Assembly: GCF_937888285.1 (NCBI RefSeq)
Contig: NZ_CALART010000023.1
Location: 38,502 to 102,501 of the forward strand
Direction: 5' to 3'
Length of the DNA stretch: 64,000 nt
DNA from: an uncultured Aquimonas sp.
GTDB taxonomy: Bacteria > Pseudomonadota > Gammaproteobacteria > Xanthomonadales > Xanthomonadaceae
Position numbers and translations under genes: made by a program. The first letter of the stretch is position 1. The number at the start of each line of letters is the position of its first letter. The notes under the pieces were generated by a model that was given only the letters and a program-made list of their open reading frames with translations, did no database searches and was not told where the DNA came from. Shown piece after piece: positions 7,820 through 15,161 of this stretch.

Positions 7820-7870
7820 GCAGGGTCGTCCCCGCGAAACGGTGGCAGTGCCGCCGAGGTCGTCCCCGGC
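7820..7870 (-). ncRNA. Guanidine-II (mini-ykkC) riboswitch in the sugE leader
   Basis: On the minus strand two hairpins follow each other: GCCGGGG-ACGA-CCTCGGC (7870-7853) and GCGGGG-ACGA-CCCTGC (7835-7820), separated by a 17-nt linker. Both have the tetraloop ACGA capped by G-C pairs, which is the hallmark of the mini-ykkC motif (two stems with ACGR loops). The class binds guanidinium and typically frees the ribosome-binding site of sugE/gdx genes. The second stem ends 15 nt before the sugE ATG, so translational control is the likely mode. Confidence 0.92.
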
Positions 7871-7992
7871 GCAGGCAGCGTGTCGCTGCGGCGGCGAGTC
7901 TAGCGCTGCAGACACATCGCCGGCTGGCTGCTGTTTGAACGTCGGTTCGCGTGTGCGCCGAGCCTGTTTCCCAGTCCGGGCCGCCGCAGCGG

Positions 7993-8247
7993 CTATTTGC
8001 CCGGCCGCAGCGGGAGGGCCGAGACCGCCAGCAGAAGCAGACCGATGGGCAGGCAGGCGAAACCGTAGAGGCGCACCGTGCTTGCACTCACCTCCTGGCG
8101 GCCGAACGCCTGAGCGGACTTCGGCACCTTCCAGTTGCCGGCGTGATGCACCACGATCGCGCGCGGGAAGGCGATCAGCGACACCCCGCCGATCAGCAGG
8201 ACCAGCGCCAGGACCACGCCCACCAGGCTGACATGAGGTCGGTTCAT
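7993..8247 (-). CDS. Small two-helix membrane protein
   Basis: An 84-residue protein with two hydrophobic helices (about residues 7-27 and 60-80) separated by a polar loop containing WKVPKSAQAFGRQEVSAS. The ATG at 8247 opens directly into the first helix. I do not recognise the family. It is on the same strand as sugE but about 120 nt upstream of the riboswitch, so it probably has its own transcript. Coding character is moderate: it is the only sensible frame here and has a clear membrane topology. Confidence 0.55.
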   Translation of the reverse strand: MNRPHVSLVGVVLALVLLIGGVSLIAFPRAIVVHHAGNWKVPKSAQAFGRQEVSASTVRLYGFACLPIGLLLLAVSALPLRPGK

Positions 8248-8314
8248 ACGGGCTTCGTTCCGGGATCTGGTCCTGCGGATGCCTCAGGCGGCCTTGTGTG
8301 ACCGAATGCGCTTG

Positions 8315-8836
8315 CTACTCACGCAGCCAGCGCCGCATCCGCGGGTAGGGCTCGGCGCCGAGCTGCTTGGCCTCGGCCACTCCATGGGCCATGCCGGCTT
8401 GCATCAGGCCGTGCAGGCCGGGATACACGCCCAGCGAGAAGGTCATCGCCAGCGCCGCGCCGCGGCCGTGGTAGCCGCCCTCGTGGAAAAGCAGATCGGC
8501 CGGCAGGCTCAGCGCGCAGCAGGCCGCATAGGCCCAGGCGGTGGCTTCCGCCTCGCCGGCATGGGCCGCCTGCTCGCTGCCATGCAGATCGCCGGACTGC
8601 AGCGCGCGCAGTGCAGCGGGCAGCACCGCCAGATGTCCGGCTTCGTGCAGCAGGTCGCCGGGCCAGCGCAGGCGGGCGCGGTCGACCCGCAGGGCGCCGT
8701 CACGGATTTCGATGCCCGGAAGAAAGCAGGCGTCACCGAGCTCGGCGTACTGCACCTTGAGGCCGATCGCGCGCAGGAAATCGACGATGGCGGCGGTGGG
8801 CTCGTCGGCCGTTGAGTGGTCCAAGCTGGCACTCAT
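8315..8836 (-). CDS. Small HExxH protein coupled to the methylglyoxal synthase-like gene
   Basis: A 173-residue soluble protein of unrecognised family. It contains LLHEAGHLAVLP with His64, Glu65 and His68 (zincin motif HEAGH) and, about 30 residues on, GEAEATAWAYAACCAL, where an acidic residue could be the third zinc ligand. The spacing resembles ImmA/IrrE-like or DUF-type minimal zincins. The start at 8836 is chosen because its ATG overlaps the stop of the upstream gene (ATGA, 8833-8836), which implies coupled translation; a longer frame to 8899 would overlap that gene. Peptidase activity is an inference from the motif only. Confidence 0.7.
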   Translation of the reverse strand: MSASLDHSTADEPTAAIVDFLRAIGLKVQYAELGDACFLPGIEIRDGALRVDRARLRWPGDLLHEAGHLAVLPAALRALQSGDLHGSEQAAHAGEAEATAWAYAACCALSLPADLLFHEGGYHGRGAALAMTFSLGVYPGLHGLMQAGMAHGVAEAKQLGAEPYPRMRRWLRE

Positions 8837-9711
8837 TCGCCCGCGCGCCGATAGACGGCCGCACACCAGCGCTCGGCCACCGCCGGCGAGGTCACGCAAA
8901 CCGCGCGCTCCGAGGCGACGCGCACCGCCCGTTCGAGCAGCTGGATATCGGCCTCGTGCTGGCGGGCGACGTGCGGGTCCTCGAAGAACACCACGCGCTG
9001 GCAGCGGTCGGCCAACACCAGCTCGGCGATTTGTGCGTCCCCGCCCAGCGGGCCGCTCTGGTAGCGGTCGACGAAGTCGCGCTCGCGCGGCCAGCCCTTC
9101 GACCAGGCGAGTTCGTTCAGGCGCCCTCCGGTGGTGCCGGTGGCGATGCGGCGGGCGAAGCGCGCCAGCAGGTCGAAGTGCCGACCGGCAAACTCCACCA
9201 TGGCCTGCTTGCGCGAGTCATGCGCGATCAGGGCCACGGTCTGCTGTTCGAAGGCGAACAGCGGGTCGGCGTCTGCGGTGGCGCCAAGGCCCGCCAGCAC
9301 GCGCTCGACCTCAATCCACTCGACGGCCCCCGCGAGTGTTGAAACAAAAGGCTTGTCGTGGGTCACGCACTGGCGCTTCAGCGCCTGCGCCTCGGGATAG
9401 ATGGAGGACGGATCGACCGGATCCATCAGATAGATCGCTCCATCGAGCGCCGGCGCGATCTCGGTGCCGCCGGCGATGCCCGAGACCAGCTTCATCAGCC
9501 CACCCTCGCGGCCCATTGGATAGCGCACCAGGCCCGGGTGATCCGGCAGGGCGCGCCGCGACTCGATCACGTCGAAGGTGCGGCCGACTGCATGCAGACC
9601 GAGCTCCAGCGCGCGGATACCCGGGCCCGAGCGGCGCAGCCAGCGGAACAGCAAGGCATCCGGGCCTTCGTGGTGGCGACGGTTGGCGGCGAGGCCGAAG
9701 CGCAGGGGCAT
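8833..9711 (-). CDS. Tandem MGS-like protein: degenerate N-terminal half, methylglyoxal synthase-like C-terminal half
   Basis: A 292-residue protein, about twice the length of bacterial MgsA (about 150). The C-terminal half (residues about 157-285) reads like a full methylglyoxal synthase: VALIAHDSRK (His164, Lys168), ATGTTGG, GPLGGDAQIAELV (Asp225), and FFEDPHVARQHEADIQ (His252, Asp255), matching the E. coli residues His19, Asp71, His98 and Asp101. The N-terminal half (about 1-150) looks like a second copy of the fold: RFGLAANRRHHEG, MGREGGLMKLVSGIA, YLMDPVDPSSIYPEAQALKRQCVTHDKPF. It lacks the catalytic aspartate and histidine. MgsA converts dihydroxyacetone phosphate to methylglyoxal. An alternative GTG start exists at 9720. 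Coupled by ATGA to the HExxH gene. Confidence 0.82.
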   Translation of the reverse strand: MPLRFGLAANRRHHEGPDALLFRWLRRSGPGIRALELGLHAVGRTFDVIESRRALPDHPGLVRYPMGREGGLMKLVSGIAGGTEIAPALDGAIYLMDPVDPSSIYPEAQALKRQCVTHDKPFVSTLAGAVEWIEVERVLAGLGATADADPLFAFEQQTVALIAHDSRKQAMVEFAGRHFDLLARFARRIATGTTGGRLNELAWSKGWPRERDFVDRYQSGPLGGDAQIAELVLADRCQRVVFFEDPHVARQHEADIQLLERAVRVASERAVCVTSPAVAERWCAAVYRRAGE

Positions 9712-9751
9712 GGCGATCACGGTGCGGCGATGGGCGATGGCGCCACGTTAG

Positions 9752-9786
9752 CGGATGCAGGCTGCGCCGGTGCGGGCCTGCATCCG
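9752..9786 (-). terminator. Hairpin downstream of the first W-Y-N-P protein gene
   Basis: Perfect 11-bp stem CGGATGCAGGC/GCCTGCATCCG around a 13-nt loop, 20 nt past the stop at 9806. There is no U-tract, so intrinsic termination is uncertain. Confidence 0.4.
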
Positions 9787-9805
9787 TATTCAGCGGCGCG
9801 CCCGC

Positions 9806-10960
9806 CTAGCGCCGACCGACCAGGCCGAAGCCGGTGGGGCCGTTGTCGCCGACCAGCACCAGGCGCTCGATACCGTCACCGCGCTGCACCCAGGCGCGGC
9901 CGGTGAAGGGCGCTTGCGAGGGGTGTTCGCTGTCGCGCAGTTCGAAGCCGAGGAAGTGGTTCGACTCTGCAAGCTGAATCAGTTCGCCCGTGAGGCGGCA
10001 GGGACCAGGCTCGGCCCCGCCAAGAAACCGCAGGCAAACACTCCCTTCAGCAGTAAGTTCCAGCCGGGCGTGATGGTCGATGATCTGCCCGCCCATCCGC
10101 ACTTCCCAGGCGCCGCCAACGCGCTGCGTCGACACAGGGGATACGAACTCCTGCGGGCTCGGCGTCAGCGACAGCTGGAAGCTGCGCCCGTTTTGCGTGC
10201 GCAGCCGGAAGGCGCCCCCGCCGGCGCTGAACGTGCCCTCCAGCTCGGTAGGGACCAGCCCGTTCGGATGGCCGTAGGTCCAGTTGCTCCCGTATCGCGA
10301 GAACTGAAGCGCCGAGTCGTTGGAGTATGTCGCGCGGGTCACCCAACCGACGTGCCCGACGAAACTTGGGCCCGGCACTGAGTCCTCGGTGCCGCCGAGC
10401 GCTGTCAGCACCCGCAGCTCACCGCGCTCGTCGACGCTGGCGAAGGCAGCTGCAGGAGTGCTGGCGGGGAACTGGAGCTCAACGCCCGACAGTAGAGCAG
10501 GCGTGGACGCTTGGTCGGGCAGTTCGCAGTCGAGACCGCTGATCCGGGTGAGCCTTCGGATAGGCGTGCTGCCGCTGCCCATGCCCGCCCAATTGCTGCG
10601 CCATCGCAGAAGCGCGTGCTCGCAGCTGATCAGCTCGATGCTCACCGTGCCCCAGGTGCCTCGCCTGAGGTCGCGCGGCTGGAAGCTGCCGAAGCGCATG
10701 CCGCGATTCACGTAGGCCGTGGCCTCGATGCGGCGACCCTCGATGCGACCGTCGAGATATAGGTGAAGGGGATTGCCTTCCATGTCGTAGACGAACCAGA
10801 AGGCCAGCGCGCGCTGCTCATCGAGGATCTGGATCGACAGGCCGTGGCCGCTCTGCTCGGGGTTGTACCAGGCTCCGCTGATGCCGGGTGGCAGCTGGGC
10901 AAATGCCGGCGTGAACAACAGCAGCGTGAGCAGCGGAAGCCGGGAGAAGAATGTCTTCAT
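9806..10960 (-). CDS. Secreted protein with W-Y-N-P/SGHGL domain, paralogue 1
   Basis: A 384-residue exported protein. The signal peptide (residues 1-21, ending TPAFA) is followed by QLPPGISGAWYNPEQSGHGLSIQ. The first domain (about 22-150) has ALAFWFVYDMEGNPLHLYLDG, a Cys in SCEHALLRW and a closing RRLTRISGLDC. The C-terminal part (about 160-384) has two more beta-rich stretches and ends in RLVLVGDNGPTGFGLVGRR. It is a clear paralogue of the next gene (11069-12193), with the first 50 mature residues nearly identical. The ATG at 10960 follows AAAGGAAC at proper distance; the frame to 11038 is extension. The domain recurs in the three giant proteins at 39-50 kb. No catalytic motif is seen and the function is unknown. 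Confidence 0.78.
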   Translation of the reverse strand: MKTFFSRLPLLTLLLFTPAFAQLPPGISGAWYNPEQSGHGLSIQILDEQRALAFWFVYDMEGNPLHLYLDGRIEGRRIEATAYVNRGMRFGSFQPRDLRRGTWGTVSIELISCEHALLRWRSNWAGMGSGSTPIRRLTRISGLDCELPDQASTPALLSGVELQFPASTPAAAFASVDERGELRVLTALGGTEDSVPGPSFVGHVGWVTRATYSNDSALQFSRYGSNWTYGHPNGLVPTELEGTFSAGGGAFRLRTQNGRSFQLSLTPSPQEFVSPVSTQRVGGAWEVRMGGQIIDHHARLELTAEGSVCLRFLGGAEPGPCRLTGELIQLAESNHFLGFELRDSEHPSQAPFTGRAWVQRGDGIERLVLVGDNGPTGFGLVGRR

Positions 10961-11068
10961 GGGACTCGTTCCTTTGCAGGGAGGTCGCGCGCTTGGCGTC
11001 CGGGCAAACGCCGACGAACGCGCGCGGCGGCAAGACACCCGGGCGCACCGGGTCAGTGCGCTGCTGCC

Positions 11069-12193
11069 TCAGCGATGGCCGACCAGGCCAATGCCCGTCG
11101 GACCGTTGTCACCGACGAGGACGATACGCAGCGAATCGCCTTCGCCCTGCAGCCAGCCACGACCCACGAAGGGCAGGTCAGAGCGCGTGGTGTCGCTCAG
11201 GCTGAACTCGAAGAAGCCGGCGCTGCCGGTGCGCAGCGAGACCGTGCCGCGGTAGCGGCAGTCCGAGCCGAGATCGAAGCAGAGGCTGCCGTCGGCACCG
11301 ATGCGCAGCCCCACCGGCAGGTTGAAGAACTGCGTGCGCGTGACCACCCGCCAGTTCTGGGCCAGAGACGCGAGCGTCAGCGGCTGCGACAGCGGCGACG
11401 CAGACGGCGCGAGCTGCCAGCGCTCACTGGAGCCGTTGTCGAGCTGCAGAGCCAGCACGCCGCCGTCGGCTCCGATCTGCCAGTCGGCCGATGACACCGC
11501 GGACGGCGCATTGAGCCAGGGCGCCATCGAGTAGCGGCTCAGCTCGACGGTCGAGTCCTCGCGTGGCCGGGCCTTGATCAGCGCCCCCGGGAATCCGACG
11601 TAACCGGTCACGGGAATGGCGTCCGGGTGAAAGGTGCTGACGGTCTCCAGCGCCCACAGCCGACCCTGCTCATCGCGTGCGGCATAGCCCCGGCCGTCGG
11701 GATAGACGTCGCGATCGATGGTCAGGGCATAGGCAGTCGGAGGATTCGCGTCGAACTCGCAGTCCAGCCCCGCGATGCGCGTCAGCCGGCGGATCTCGCT
11801 GCTGCCGCTGTCGTAGCCCGGCACGTCGCTGTCCCACTGCAGCAGGCCGCGATCGCAGCTGCTGAAGTCGAGCGCGACTTCACCCCAGACGGGCATGTCC
11901 AGATCCTCGCGGCGGAAGCTGCCGAAGCGCATGCCGCGGGGCGCGTAGGCGGTGGCCTCGATGCGCCGGCCCTCGATGCGCCCGTCGAGGTAGAGGTGCA
12001 CCGGATTGCCAAGCGGGTCGTAGACGTACCAGAAGGCGAGCGCGCGCGCGTCATCAAGGATCTCCACCGACAGGCCGTGGCCGCTCTGTTCGGGGTTGTA
12101 CCAGGCGCCGCTGATGCCGGGCGGCAGCTGGGCCGAGGCGAGCGCAGGAAGCAGCAAGGCAAGGCAGGCGATGCGGCAAGGCAGAGATTTCAT
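11069..12193 (-). CDS. Secreted protein with W-Y-N-P/SGHGL domain, paralogue 2
   Basis: A 374-residue exported protein. The signal peptide (LALLLPALASA, cleavage near residue 21) is followed by the same N-terminal domain as the neighbour: GISGAWYNPEQSGHGLSVE, ALAFWYVYDPLGNPVHLYLDGRIEGRRIEATAY, SCDRGLLQW and RRLTRIAGLDC. The C-terminal region ends LRIVLVGDNGPTGIGLVGHR, again shared. The middle (about 160-300) has diverged. The ATG at 12193 is preceded by GGAG and gives the signal peptide; the long frame to 12715 overlaps rnfB. The two paralogues are separated by 108 nt and are probably co-transcribed, this one first. Proposed role: an extracellular binding or structural protein; not established. 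Confidence 0.78.
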   Translation of the reverse strand: MKSLPCRIACLALLLPALASAQLPPGISGAWYNPEQSGHGLSVEILDDARALAFWYVYDPLGNPVHLYLDGRIEGRRIEATAYAPRGMRFGSFRREDLDMPVWGEVALDFSSCDRGLLQWDSDVPGYDSGSSEIRRLTRIAGLDCEFDANPPTAYALTIDRDVYPDGRGYAARDEQGRLWALETVSTFHPDAIPVTGYVGFPGALIKARPREDSTVELSRYSMAPWLNAPSAVSSADWQIGADGGVLALQLDNGSSERWQLAPSASPLSQPLTLASLAQNWRVVTRTQFFNLPVGLRIGADGSLCFDLGSDCRYRGTVSLRTGSAGFFEFSLSDTTRSDLPFVGRGWLQGEGDSLRIVLVGDNGPTGIGLVGHR

Positions 12194-12510
12194 GAAGTGC
12201 ACTCCGGCAGTGCGATGGAAGGAAGCAGCAGGTAAGGCAGCAGCGGCACCGTCTGCCTGTCTGTGCAGGCTCGACGACGTGCCTTCAAAGGGCGCAGCAC
12301 AGGCTGCCCGTTCAGGATGCCAAAGCGTCGGCGTCAGCACTGTTGCCTGACTGTAGGTGCGTTGTAGCAGCCTTGGCGCGAGCCGGCCCAGTGGCCCGGT
12401 GGACGCACCCAAGGCCTGCGGAGCGCAGTCGGCGGCGCCGCGACGTCCAGCTGAGGGCCACAGTCGGCCAAGGCCTGCATCAGCGCCCGTCAGCGCGTCC
12501 TCGACGGGCC
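12194..12510. other. Intergenic region upstream of the W-Y-N-P pair
   Basis: 317 nt between the end of rnfB (12511) and the start at 12193. It should hold the promoter for the secreted pair, and possibly the end of the mtn-rnfB transcript. I see no clear terminator hairpin with a U-tract and no operator-like symmetry. Confidence 0.45.
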
Positions 12511-13047
12511 TCAGGTGCTGAGCGTGAGCGGGATGCTCCGCCACGCCGGCTTCGGCGCTTCCACCGGCCGCATCTCGATGCAGTCGACCGGGCAGGGCGG
12601 CAGGCAGAGGTCGCAGCCGGTGCACAGCTCGGCGATCACCGTGTGCATGCGCTTGGGCGCGCCGACGATGGCGTCGACCGGGCAGGCCTGGATGCATTTG
12701 ACGCAGCCGATGCACAGCTCTTCGAGGATGAAGGCCACCCGCGGCGGCTGCTCCACGCCGTGCTCGGCGGACAGCGGCTTGGGTTCGCGGCCCAGCAGCT
12801 CAGCCAGCGCGCGCACGCCGGCTTCGCCGCCGGGCGGACACTGGTTGATGTCGGCCTCGCCGCGGGCGATGGCTTCGGCATAGGGCCGGCAGCCGGGATA
12901 GTTGCACTGGCCGCACTGGGTCTGCGGCAGCAGGGCGTTGATGCGCTCGACCACCGGGTCTTCATCGATCCGGAAGCGCTGTGCGGCCCAGCCCAGCAGG
13001 GCGCCCAGCGCCAGCGACAGCAGCACGAAGGCGACCAGTCCGCTCAT
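12511..13047 (-). CDS. rnfB: RnfB-type ferredoxin (electron transport complex subunit B)
   Basis: A 178-residue protein: an N-terminal membrane helix (residues about 4-22), then a 4Fe-4S domain with Cys45, Cys48, Cys53 and Cys70 (PQTQCGQCNYPGC...QCPPGG), then two ferredoxin clusters, CIGCVKCIQACP and CTGCDLCLPPCP. This is the full RnfB layout. In the Rnf complex the subunit passes electrons between ferredoxin and the membrane-bound flavin subunits. No rnfA, C, D, G or E is present in the window, so it stands apart from the usual rnfABCDGE cluster; many Lysobacterales carry such a solitary RnfB. It begins 7 nt after the stop of the C13 peptidase gene and is therefore probably the last gene of the mtn operon. 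Confidence 0.9.
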   Translation of the reverse strand: MSGLVAFVLLSLALGALLGWAAQRFRIDEDPVVERINALLPQTQCGQCNYPGCRPYAEAIARGEADINQCPPGGEAGVRALAELLGREPKPLSAEHGVEQPPRVAFILEELCIGCVKCIQACPVDAIVGAPKRMHTVIAELCTGCDLCLPPCPVDCIEMRPVEAPKPAWRSIPLTLST

Positions 13048-13054
13048 GGCCCGG

Positions 13055-14452
13055 CTATCGCGCCGACGCCGCGCCGAGGTGGGCGCGCAGGGCCGCGCCC
13101 ATGGCGATCTGCGGTTCCGAGGCTTCGAGATCCTCTTCGGCCTCGCGCTCGGCCACCTTGGCCTGTGCCAGCGCGAACGCCTGCTCCCAGTCCAGGGTTT
13201 CGTTCAGCGCTTCGATCAGCAGGGCGCGGCCGAAGTAGGTGAAGTCGGAATCGACGCCGCAGCCGAACGAGGTGCGGTCGGCGCGCGCAGCCGTGATCAC
13301 CAGGGTGTGCTCGTCGGCCAGCGCCGGCAGGAAGCCGCCCGAGTAGCAGGCCGAGACGATCAGGATGCGCCAGCGGATGCCGGCCTCGTCGAGCATGCTG
13401 CGCAGGTCCTCGGGCGCGATCGGAGTGAGCGGCAGCGGCGCCATGGCCACGTGCAGGCGGTGGTCCTCGTAGCCGTGGCTGGTCATGAACAGCAGCAGCA
13501 CGTCCTCGTCGAGGTCCATGCGCCGGCCCAGCTCCTTCAGCGCCAGCGCGAGGTTGGTGCGGCTGGCCAGCGGTGCCAAGTCCACCGTCTGCGGATTGTT
13601 CAGCAGGCTCAGCACCCGCGGCCCAGCGCCCAGGCGCTCTGCAAACAGCGTCGCCGCATAGTCGACTTCGTTACGGAACACGTTCTCCGCGCCGTCCGCG
13701 CCGAAGGCCAGGGCGAACAGCTCGCGCTGACCCGGTTCGCCCTTGGGAATCGTCGACAGCGCCTGCCGCAGCCGGCGCGGCTGGTCGAACATCAGGGCCT
13801 CGGGGTCGAAGTCGAACTGCGGCTGTGCGGCCTCCCATTCGGCCGCGAGCGCGGCTTCATCGGGATACCAGAACGCGGTATAGAGCGCGCCTTGGAGGGG
13901 CAGAAGGCCACCGATCGCCATCACGGCACAGGCTGCCACGTGTCGCAGCGGCTGGCGCTCAGGCACCAGCCAGCGCAGCAGGCGCCAGATCAGGGCGAAG
14001 GCGAACAGCCAGGCCAGCAGGAGCAGCAGGGCGGTGTTGCGCTGGCTGGCGGCGGCCGAGTCCTCACCCAGCAGCCAGCCGAGCCACGCATCCACGCCCT
14101 GCGGCGTCTCGACAGGCAACACGGCCAGCAGCACGCGCAGCGGCAGCAGGCCGATCAGCAGATAGCCCGCCAGTACCTGCCAGCCGCCGGGGCGGCGCAG
14201 CAGCTTGGCCGCGGCGCCCGCGAGCAGGCCGAGCAGGGCGACGCTGCCGCAGACCGCGACCAGATGCGCCCAGAACAGCGCGCGCGGCTCGGGCACGGCG
14301 TACCAGCCGGCAACCAGTTCGACCAGCAGGTGCAGGCCCAGGCCCCAGACGATCAGCCGGCCCGAAGGCGGCAGCGGACGCGAGCGCGGGCGCAGCAGCA
14401 GGCCCAGCTTCAGCCCCTGGCCCAGCCCGGCCAGACGCGCGCGGAGATTCAT
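13055..14452 (-). CDS. C13 (legumain-like) family membrane peptidase
   Basis: A 465-residue protein. The N-terminal third has about six hydrophobic helices (residues about 30-210), followed by a soluble caspase-fold domain. Catalytic motifs of family C13 are visible: LLLFMTSHGYED with His326, and ILIVSACYSGG with Cys369, plus VITAARADRTSFGCG downstream, which matches the block after the cysteine in this family. Family knowledge: these bacterial C13 proteases are predicted cysteine endopeptidases with specificity unknown. Its ATG overlaps the stop of mtnC (ATGA, 14449-14452), so it is translated with the methionine-salvage genes. Why a peptidase belongs there is unclear. The catalytic domain probably faces one side of the inner membrane; which side cannot be decided. 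Confidence 0.85.
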   Translation of the reverse strand: MNLRARLAGLGQGLKLGLLLRPRSRPLPPSGRLIVWGLGLHLLVELVAGWYAVPEPRALFWAHLVAVCGSVALLGLLAGAAAKLLRRPGGWQVLAGYLLIGLLPLRVLLAVLPVETPQGVDAWLGWLLGEDSAAASQRNTALLLLLAWLFAFALIWRLLRWLVPERQPLRHVAACAVMAIGGLLPLQGALYTAFWYPDEAALAAEWEAAQPQFDFDPEALMFDQPRRLRQALSTIPKGEPGQRELFALAFGADGAENVFRNEVDYAATLFAERLGAGPRVLSLLNNPQTVDLAPLASRTNLALALKELGRRMDLDEDVLLLFMTSHGYEDHRLHVAMAPLPLTPIAPEDLRSMLDEAGIRWRILIVSACYSGGFLPALADEHTLVITAARADRTSFGCGVDSDFTYFGRALLIEALNETLDWEQAFALAQAKVAEREAEEDLEASEPQIAMGAALRAHLGAASAR

Positions 14453-15156
14453 GCGAAGGCGGCGGGCTCGATGCCGCGGAAATCGACATGCCGCGCGTGG
14501 CCGTTCGCCGCCTCGCCCTCGCGCGGCTGCGGGTAGTCCTCGACGCGGTCGATCAGCACGGTGCGCAGGCCGGCATCGCGGGCGGCATCGAGCTCTTGGA
14601 CCACGTCCGACAGGAACAGGATTTCAGCGGGTGCGAGCTGCAGGGCTTCGGCGATGCGCGTGTAGCTGGCGGCTTCGCGCTTGCCGCCGATCTCGGTGTC
14701 GAAGTGGCCAGCGAACAGGGGCAGCAGATCGCCGGCCTCGCTGTGGCCGAAGAACAGCTTCTGCGCGCCGACCGAGCCCGAGGAATAGACGTACAGCGGC
14801 AGGCCCGCGGCATGCCAGGCGCGCAGCTGATCGGCGGCATCGGCGTAGACGTGGGCGGCGAAGTCGCCGTTCTCGTAGCCGGCCTTCCAGATCATGCCCT
14901 GCAGGGCTTTCAGCGCGGTGTGCTTGCGGTCCTCGTCGATCCAGCCCTGCAGCACTTCGGTAATGCAGGCATCCGGCCCGGCCGCTCCGATCTCGGCGGC
15001 CACCGCATCGACCCAGCGCGCGACCTCCGCGTCCTTGCCGCGCGCTTTCAGGAACGCGGGCAGGGCGCGGCGCGCGTAGGGGAACAGCACGTCCTTGACG
15101 AAGGAGATCGAGCTGGTCGTGCCCTCGATGTCGGTGAGGATGGCGCGGATCGTCAT
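14449..15156 (-). CDS. mtnC: Enolase-phosphatase E1 (methionine salvage)
   Basis: A 235-residue HAD-superfamily enzyme that enolises and dephosphorylates 2,3-diketo-5-methylthiopentyl-1-phosphate to acireductone. Asp9 in LTDIEGTTSSISFV is the nucleophile motif specific to MtnC. SSGSVGAQKLFFGHS (motif II), GGKREAASY (motif III lysine) and ILFLSDVVQELDAA (motif IV) are all there in order. Length is normal. The start at 15156 is chosen by the family N-terminus; the frame to 15339 enters mtnD. It follows mtnD by 5 nt and overlaps the C13 peptidase gene by 4 nt. Confidence 0.95.
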   Translation of the reverse strand: MTIRAILTDIEGTTSSISFVKDVLFPYARRALPAFLKARGKDAEVARWVDAVAAEIGAAGPDACITEVLQGWIDEDRKHTALKALQGMIWKAGYENGDFAAHVYADAADQLRAWHAAGLPLYVYSSGSVGAQKLFFGHSEAGDLLPLFAGHFDTEIGGKREAASYTRIAEALQLAPAEILFLSDVVQELDAARDAGLRTVLIDRVEDYPQPREGEAANGHARHVDFRGIEPAAFA

Positions 15157-15161
15157 GGGCT

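Noticed and set aside
7805..7915. Upstream extension of sugE (36 more residues)
   Set aside because: The extension consists of riboswitch sequence and the SMR first helix begins exactly at the 7804 ATG.
9752..9786. Phage attachment site or recombination site
   Set aside because: The hairpin lies at a 3' gene end with no integrase nearby; better read as a possible terminator.
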